Below, piece after piece: positions 56,955 through 61,354 of a DNA stretch of 61,354 nt (the stretch's first letter is position 1; every line of letters starts with the position of its first letter). The stretch lies in contig ONQS01000017.1 in assembly GCA_900320055.1 (NCBI GenBank), forward strand, positions 1 to 61,354, read 5' to 3'. The notes under the pieces were generated by a model. It saw only the letters and a program-made list of their open reading frames with translations. It searched no databases and was not told where the DNA came from. This DNA is from an uncultured Prevotellaceae bacterium (GTDB lineage Bacteria; Bacteroidota; Bacteroidia; Bacteroidales; Muribaculaceae). The translations under genes were made by a program, and so were the position numbers.

Positions 56955-59075
56955 TTACTTTTTGTACTTGTACTTGACGCCCAGGTTGTACATGATGAAG
57001 GACTGGATGTCGGTGTACTCGTCGATGATCTTGCTGATGGGTTTGCTGTGGCCGTGGCCTGCCTTGCTGTCGATGCGGATGAGTTTGGGCTGGTCGCCGG
57101 TGTTGCAGTACTGCAACTGGGCGGCATACTTGAAACTGTGGGCAGGCACGACGCGGTCGTCATGGTCACCGGTGGTTACCAGGATGGCGGGGTAGGGGGT
57201 GCCGTCGTTCTTGATGGTGTGCAGCGGTGAGTAGTTGCGCAGATAGTTAAACATCTCGGGGCTGTCGTCGCTGCGGCCATAGTCGGGGGCCCAGTTCCAG
57301 CCGATGGTGAACTCGTGGTAGCGCAGCATGTCCATCACACCCACCTGGGGCACGGCAGCGGCAAACAGGTCGGGACGCTGGTTGACCACGGCGCCGACGA
57401 GCAGACCGCCGTTGCTGGCACCGTTGCAGGCCAACTTCTTGGGACAGGTGTACTGGTTGTCGATGAGCCACTCGGCAGCGGCGATGAAGTCGTCAAACAC
57501 GTTCTGCTTGTTCATCTTGGTGCCAGCCTGGTGCCACTCCTCGCCATACTCGCCACCGCCACGCAGGTTCACGTAGGCGCAGATGCCGCCGCAGTCCATC
57601 ATGGCAAACAGGGTGCGGGTGTAGGTGAAGGCGGGGTTGAGGCTCACGTTGAAGCCGCCGTAGCCGTAGAGGAAGGTGGGGCGCTGTCCGTCGCGCTTGA
57701 GGCCCTTCTTGTAGACGAGGAACATGGGGATGCGGGCTCCGTCCTTGCTGTTGAAGAAGACCTGCTCGGTCACATAGTCGTCGCTCTTGAGGTTGACCTT
57801 GGGCTGGAAGAAGAGGTCGCTCTTGCCCGTCTCCAGGTCATACTTGTAGATGGCACCGGGGAAGGTGTAACTGGTGAAACTGTAGAAGACCTCCTTGGCA
57901 TTCTTCTTGGCGCTGAAGCCGACCGAGCCGTAAGTGGGCAACTGGATCTCGCGGATCAACTTGCCGTTCAGGTCATACAGGTAGGGGTGGCTCGAAGCAT
58001 CCTTGTCATAGGTGAGGATGAACTTGTGGTCGGCCATCACAGCACCGGTGAGAACGGCATCCTGCTCGGGGATGAATTCGGCGCAAGTGGCGGGAGACAG
58101 GTGCTCGGCATCGTAGGTGACGATCTTGCACTTGGGGGCGTTCTCGTTGGTCATGACGTAGATTTTGCCATTATCCACGCCGATGATGCCGCGCTCATAC
58201 TTCATGCCGCCGATCAACTGCACATAGTGGGGATTGCGGTCCTTGAGGTCCTTGACGTAGATGTCGTTGCCCTCGGCATCGCTCTTCCACAGGAAGACGT
58301 AGCGCTCGTCGTCGCTCACGCTCACCTGGTGGAAGTGCAAGGGCTCACCCTTGTCCTGGTACTCAATGTAGTCCTCGCTCTGCGGGGTACCCAACTTGTG
58401 GTAATACACCTTCTGGAACTCGTTCTTGGACGACTTGGCATCCTCGGGGGCATCATAGCCGCTGTAGAAGAATCCGTCACCCAGCCACTGGGCATCGGTA
58501 AACTTGGCCCACACGATGTGGTCGTCGAGCACACGGTTCTCCTTGAGATCCTTGACGTAGATCTCGTTCCAGTCGCTGCCGTTGCGGGTGATGACGTAGG
58601 CCAGGTAGCGACCGTCGTTAGAGAAGTCGAGCGATTGCAGGGCCACGGTGCCGTCGTCGCTCAGTGTGTTGGGGTCGAGCACCATCTTGTGGTTGCCGTC
58701 GGCACTGTACTCATAGAGCACACTCTGGTTCTGCAAGCCGTTGTTTTTGTAGAAGTAGAATTTGTCCTTTACCTTGAAGGGAGCCGACATCTTCTCGTAG
58801 TTGGCGAGTTCGGTGATGCGCTTCTTCACATCCTTGCGGAAGGGGATCTTGGACAGATAGTTCTGTGTCACCTTGTTCTGGGCATTGACCCAGGCCTCGG
58901 TCTCGGCGCTGCGGTCATCCTCGAGCCAGCGGTAAGGGTCGGGCACCTGGGTGCCGAAGTAGTTGTCCACCGTGTCCACGCGGCGCGTGTCGGGGTAGTT
59001 GATGCGAGCCTGCGTCGTGAGGGCTGACGCTGCAATCAATGCGCTGCTCATGAGTAGAATCCTTTCTTTCTTCAT
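56955..59075 (-). CDS. prolyl oligopeptidase family serine peptidase (S9A)
   Basis: The 706-residue enzyme cleaves small peptides after proline. A signal peptide covers about residues 1-23 (LLMSSALIAASALTTQA). The beta-propeller starts with YPDTRRVDTVDNYFGTQVPDPYRWLEDDRSAE, and the alpha/beta-hydrolase domain is C-terminal. Ser554 lies in CNGASNGGLL, followed by DHDDRV near residue 639 (Asp) and GHGHSKP near residue 675 (His). It is probably periplasmic or exported. No TAnnTTTG box is apparent upstream. Confidence 0.95.
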   Translation of the reverse strand: MKKERILLMSSALIAASALTTQARINYPDTRRVDTVDNYFGTQVPDPYRWLEDDRSAETEAWVNAQNKVTQNYLSKIPFRKDVKKRITELANYEKMSAPFKVKDKFYFYKNNGLQNQSVLYEYSADGNHKMVLDPNTLSDDGTVALQSLDFSNDGRYLAYVITRNGSDWNEIYVKDLKENRVLDDHIVWAKFTDAQWLGDGFFYSGYDAPEDAKSSKNEFQKVYYHKLGTPQSEDYIEYQDKGEPLHFHQVSVSDDERYVFLWKSDAEGNDIYVKDLKDRNPHYVQLIGGMKYERGIIGVDNGKIYVMTNENAPKCKIVTYDAEHLSPATCAEFIPEQDAVLTGAVMADHKFILTYDKDASSHPYLYDLNGKLIREIQLPTYGSVGFSAKKNAKEVFYSFTSYTFPGAIYKYDLETGKSDLFFQPKVNLKSDDYVTEQVFFNSKDGARIPMFLVYKKGLKRDGQRPTFLYGYGGFNVSLNPAFTYTRTLFAMMDCGGICAYVNLRGGGEYGEEWHQAGTKMNKQNVFDDFIAAAEWLIDNQYTCPKKLACNGASNGGLLVGAVVNQRPDLFAAAVPQVGVMDMLRYHEFTIGWNWAPDYGRSDDSPEMFNYLRNYSPLHTIKNDGTPYPAILVTTGDHDDRVVPAHSFKYAAQLQYCNTGDQPKLIRIDSKAGHGHSKPISKIIDEYTDIQSFIMYNLGVKYKYKK

Positions 59076-59113
59076 TGTTAGTTCTGATTGAGTTTATTCT
59101 TGTTCTCTTTTTT

Positions 59114-59140
59114 TATAGTTACTATAGCCACTATAGATTT
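59114..59140. repeat. 9-nt repeat upstream of prolyl oligopeptidase gene
   Basis: TATAGTTAC, TATAGCCAC, TATAGATTT: three 9-nt units with TATAG at the start. It lies 40 nt upstream of the S9 gene start, on the leader side. Confidence 0.6.
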
Positions 59141-59192
59141 TTTCCAGGTTAAAAGTCGATGCCATGTCGGGATAAAAGGTTTCTCAATCGCT

Positions 59193-59807
59193 CTATCTCT
59201 TGGTTGAGAGCCGCGACTTCGCTTTTTTTAACCGGGACAATTCAGCATCCTGTTCCTTGCGGTAACCTGTTCGTGCAGCATGCATGCGCTCTTTGATGCC
59301 TCCTTGGGTAACAAACTCCTTCTCAAGCGCTTTGAGTTGATGGTTCAGCATCGCGTCGGTCATATAGCAAAGGGTCATGGCGATATTCGCCATTTCCTCA
59401 GCACTCCATTTCTGGAAAAAGGGCTGATAGTCCTCGATGCGGTTATGCGTTTTACAGAACTCCTGCATACTCGCATAGCGGTGGTGTGCCGATGTCCACA
59501 AGGTCAGGTTATGGGACATGATGAAATCGCGGTAATCTTCGCGAAGTTCTTGCAATGAACTGCGGGCGACATTGAGCAACTTGATGTGCATCTCGGTAGA
59601 GGTAGTGCCGTCCTCGGTGCCTTCTACAATATTCTGCTTGCCGCTACGTGCGGCTTGCACCATCTGGTCAACCGTTCGGTCTCCATAGGCTGGAAGAAAG
59701 CGCTGGCAAAAAACGTAAGTCATCTGATATAACGTCTCGGCTTTCTGATAATAGAAAGCGTCCCGCCAGGGTCTCATCGTCTTCAGTACTTTGAATTTTT
59801 CCTCCAT
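59193..59807 (-). CDS. four helix bundle suffix domain protein
   Basis: The 204-residue all-helical cytosolic protein resembles the family named after rRNA-intervening-sequence (S23) four-helix-bundle proteins, with the hallmark AARSGKQNIVEG near residue 55 and LLNVARSSLQELREDYRDFI, and the extended form with a C-terminal suffix (GIKERMHAARTGYR). Function is unknown. It is preceded by a -7 box TACCTTTG at 59832-59839 and is the sole gene of its unit. No rRNA is nearby. Confidence 0.88.
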   Translation of the reverse strand: MEEKFKVLKTMRPWRDAFYYQKAETLYQMTYVFCQRFLPAYGDRTVDQMVQAARSGKQNIVEGTEDGTTSTEMHIKLLNVARSSLQELREDYRDFIMSHNLTLWTSAHHRYASMQEFCKTHNRIEDYQPFFQKWSAEEMANIAMTLCYMTDAMLNHQLKALEKEFVTQGGIKERMHAARTGYRKEQDAELSRLKKAKSRLSTKR

Positions 59808-59831
59808 TGGTCACGACCGGTTACTTTATTG

Positions 59832-59839
59832 CAAAGGTA
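59832..59839 (-). promoter_or_regulatory. -7 box for four helix bundle gene
   Basis: On the minus strand this reads TACCTTTG, 24 nt before the ATG at 59807. Confidence 0.55.
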
Positions 59840-59871
59840 CCGTTTTTTGTTCAAGAAGCAATACTATTGAA

Positions 59872-61122
59872 CTAAAAAGTGATTGCCTGATGATTAATAG
59901 TATCGGCTAATAGCATTGCAGGGCGCTTGATGTAGAAGTAGATGCAGCCGTCATCGCCGAATAGCAGATCGTGGGGCGTCTCTTCGTCCTCCCGCCAATA
60001 CTCGCCATTGGAGTCGAGTTGCAGCAGGAGTACCTCACTTGACAGGTCATCGACGATAGGATCTTGAATGAGAAAGGCGAAACCGAGCATGCTGCCAATG
60101 CTTCTTGTCAAGGATTGGTTCCACAATCTGTCAAATGCCTCATAGCGCTCATCCTCATCTTCCTCGTTGAATGGTTCATCCGTCAATTGACTCAGTTCAT
60201 CGATCGTCGGGATGCTTGTGCCATGGGTGAATTGCAAGGGCCATTCCTTCAACTGGTATTCATCGGCAAGATCCTCCGGGAAATCAAGGGGTTGCAGTTG
60301 TGATGAAGGCAGGCCGTTATAGAGAACTCGGACATCGTTATCCGTGCCGTCCCAATCCATCTGGCTGAGTTCGTAGAAGAAATACAGGTGTCCGCTTGCG
60401 GGCAATATGCCCTCGTGGTCGAGGGGTGCGAGGTCAGCGCAATCGATTTGCAGCAGCAATGACAGGGGGCGGCCACTGTTGTCGTGTGGCCACTGGAAAT
60501 CATCGGCCACATCAGGCCGTCCGCCATATTTGGAGCAACCGGCTGGCAATGGAGCGTTACAGTTGTTTGCAAACGAGATATGGATGGTGTCACGAGCAAA
60601 GGACTTGAGCAATTCCATGTAGTGGCTCACCTTCTCTTCATCAAATTCGACCTCATTGGCAGTTTGCTCGGCCGAGAGTTGCGCTAATTCCTTGATAGCC
60701 TTGTGGTATCTGATCAACTGGTAGAGCAAGTAGCCCTTGAGTGCAATCAGCAGGATTAACAGTGCCCAGAAGATGAAGGGCGTGGCAAACAAGTAGGCAA
60801 GAACAAGGATGAAGATGCTAAGCGAGGTGCGGAATCTCATTTTCATCGGGTTGAAGAAGGCACCGATTACCGCCTTTACTGACTGGGCCTGTTCCACCTC
60901 GTCCTCGACTTCATCCACCTCGTCCACCGATGTTCCCAGCCTGATGTGCACCAGGGCGCGGTACCATCCGTGAGCCATCAGCAGCACAACCGCGATGAGC
61001 ATGATGATGCGGGTTCTGCTCTCGGTATTCCAGTCGGAGACCAGGATGCGAAGGGCTACCCCGCCGATAATCGTGACGCATATCAGCGCAATCAATGGTA
61101 ACAGTATTCCCGATTTCTTCAT
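59872..61122 (-). CDS. membrane-anchored DUF1963 domain protein
   Basis: The 416-residue product joins four N-terminal membrane helices (about residues 5-27, 38-58, 97-117 and 118-138) to a cytoplasmic DUF1963/YwqG domain (about residues 185-400). That domain shows CSKYGGRPDVADDFQWPHD, LSLLLQIDCADLAPLD and GHLYFFYELS. DUF1963 is usually a soluble protein of unknown function, sometimes linked to immunity or toxin neighbours. The fusion to a membrane module is unusual. No toxin-like gene is next to it. Confidence 0.88.
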   Translation of the reverse strand: MKKSGILLPLIALICVTIIGGVALRILVSDWNTESRTRIIMLIAVVLLMAHGWYRALVHIRLGTSVDEVDEVEDEVEQAQSVKAVIGAFFNPMKMRFRTSLSIFILVLAYLFATPFIFWALLILLIALKGYLLYQLIRYHKAIKELAQLSAEQTANEVEFDEEKVSHYMELLKSFARDTIHISFANNCNAPLPAGCSKYGGRPDVADDFQWPHDNSGRPLSLLLQIDCADLAPLDHEGILPASGHLYFFYELSQMDWDGTDNDVRVLYNGLPSSQLQPLDFPEDLADEYQLKEWPLQFTHGTSIPTIDELSQLTDEPFNEEDEDERYEAFDRLWNQSLTRSIGSMLGFAFLIQDPIVDDLSSEVLLLQLDSNGEYWREDEETPHDLLFGDDGCIYFYIKRPAMLLADTINHQAITF

Positions 61123-61203
61123 GCCTAAATCAATTGATGAGAGTTATAAAAAACATGAACAGGGATTATCACATGATTGAATTTCCTGGTTCAGGATTAG
61201 GGG

Positions 61204-61354
61204 TTACTGCTCGAGGGCGGCAATGACATTGAGCAGGGTCTGGCCGACCTCGGCGAGTGTGGCGGCATCGATGGCATCCATCGTGTCGCCGATGGTGTGC
61301 CACTCGGGGCAGAAGCCCGTGTCGCTGTCGCTGCGCATGTCGATGATATCCACG
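61204..61354 (-). CDS. C-terminal end of M28-family peptidase (partial)
   Basis: The last 50 codons of a gene that enters from the right edge. The reading VDIIDMRSDSDTGFCPEWHT, then IGDTMDAIDAATLAEVGQTL, matches the C-terminus of Bacteroidales M28 Zn-peptidases or glutaminyl cyclases (WHT..D..D.I....L..VG). It is normally an exported metallopeptidase. Too little remains to choose between peptidase and cyclase. Confidence 0.8.
   Translation of the reverse strand, partial: VDIIDMRSDSDTGFCPEWHTIGDTMDAIDAATLAEVGQTLLNVIAALEQ

Noticed and set aside
57315-59027. 570-codon plus-strand ORF
   Set aside because: Antisense to the prolyl oligopeptidase with intact catalytic triad; Val/Leu-rich shadow.

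Overview
This window is chromosomal DNA of a gut-type Bacteroidota, order Bacteroidales, most likely a Muribaculaceae- or Prevotella-like organism. The evidence is moderately high GC with tightly packed genes, many Bacteroidetes-type promoters (TAnnTTTG -7 boxes) with no clear Shine-Dalgarno sequences, type IX secretion (T9SS) proteins PorU and PorV, a DUF3467 protein, a NigD-like lipoprotein, a SUI1-type initiation factor, and surface proteins ending in dockerin-like GEVNIADV tails. I see no tRNA, rRNA, insertion sequence, prophage module or CRISPR array. The family-level placement is inference.

Layout. 1-2290 (minus): a secreted DNA/RNA nuclease gene overlaps mnmE (tRNA modification), which runs off the left edge one codon and a stop short. 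2459-3360 (minus): a two-gene operon of unknown function. 3701-5186: a secreted cohesin-like protein and a DUF3108 protein. 5336-10951: an export operon (TolC, HlyD, two ABC-2 permeases with no ATPase) followed by a phosphopantetheinyl transferase. 11065-21726: two C25/PorU-type proteases flank a membrane protein plus GtrB-like glycosyltransferase pair, the redox repressor Rex, and a fumarylacetoacetate-hydrolase fold protein without metal ligands. 21921-33769: a small ferredoxin, SUI1 factor, AddA-like helicase-nuclease, argS, a Bax-inhibitor-1 membrane protein behind a sigma-54-like promoter, porV, ispF, an acyltransferase and a phosphoethanolamine-transferase-like protein.

33978-36431 is a phosphodiester-glycosidase surface protein with a dockerin-like tail. 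36621-41563 is sufBCDS (Fe-S cluster assembly). 41868-46159 (minus) carries lolD, a NigD-like lipoprotein, DUF3467, cysS and a glycosyltransferase. 46395-49496 carries ruvB, a polysaccharide flippase, a winged-helix microprotein and a remnant of a ZIP transporter. 49620-51566 is a second dockerin-tailed surface protein. The right end holds recA, metK behind a probable SAM-II riboswitch, a short UvrA paralogue, a prolyl oligopeptidase, a four-helix-bundle protein, a membrane-anchored DUF1963 protein and the C-terminus of an M28 peptidase.

Themes. (a) Cell surface and secretion: PorU, PorU paralogue, PorV, glycan enzymes, flippase and dockerin/cohesin-like modules. (b) Sulfur and Fe-S: cysS, suf, metK with riboswitch, ferredoxin. 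(c) DNA repair: addA, ruvB, recA, uvrA-like. The least explained signals are intergenic arrays of 7- or 9-nt repeat units at six places (three of them folding as long imperfect hairpins inside operons), the cohesin-like/dockerin-like pair, the duplicated PorU with a pseudoenzyme between the copies, and the unknown two-gene operon.
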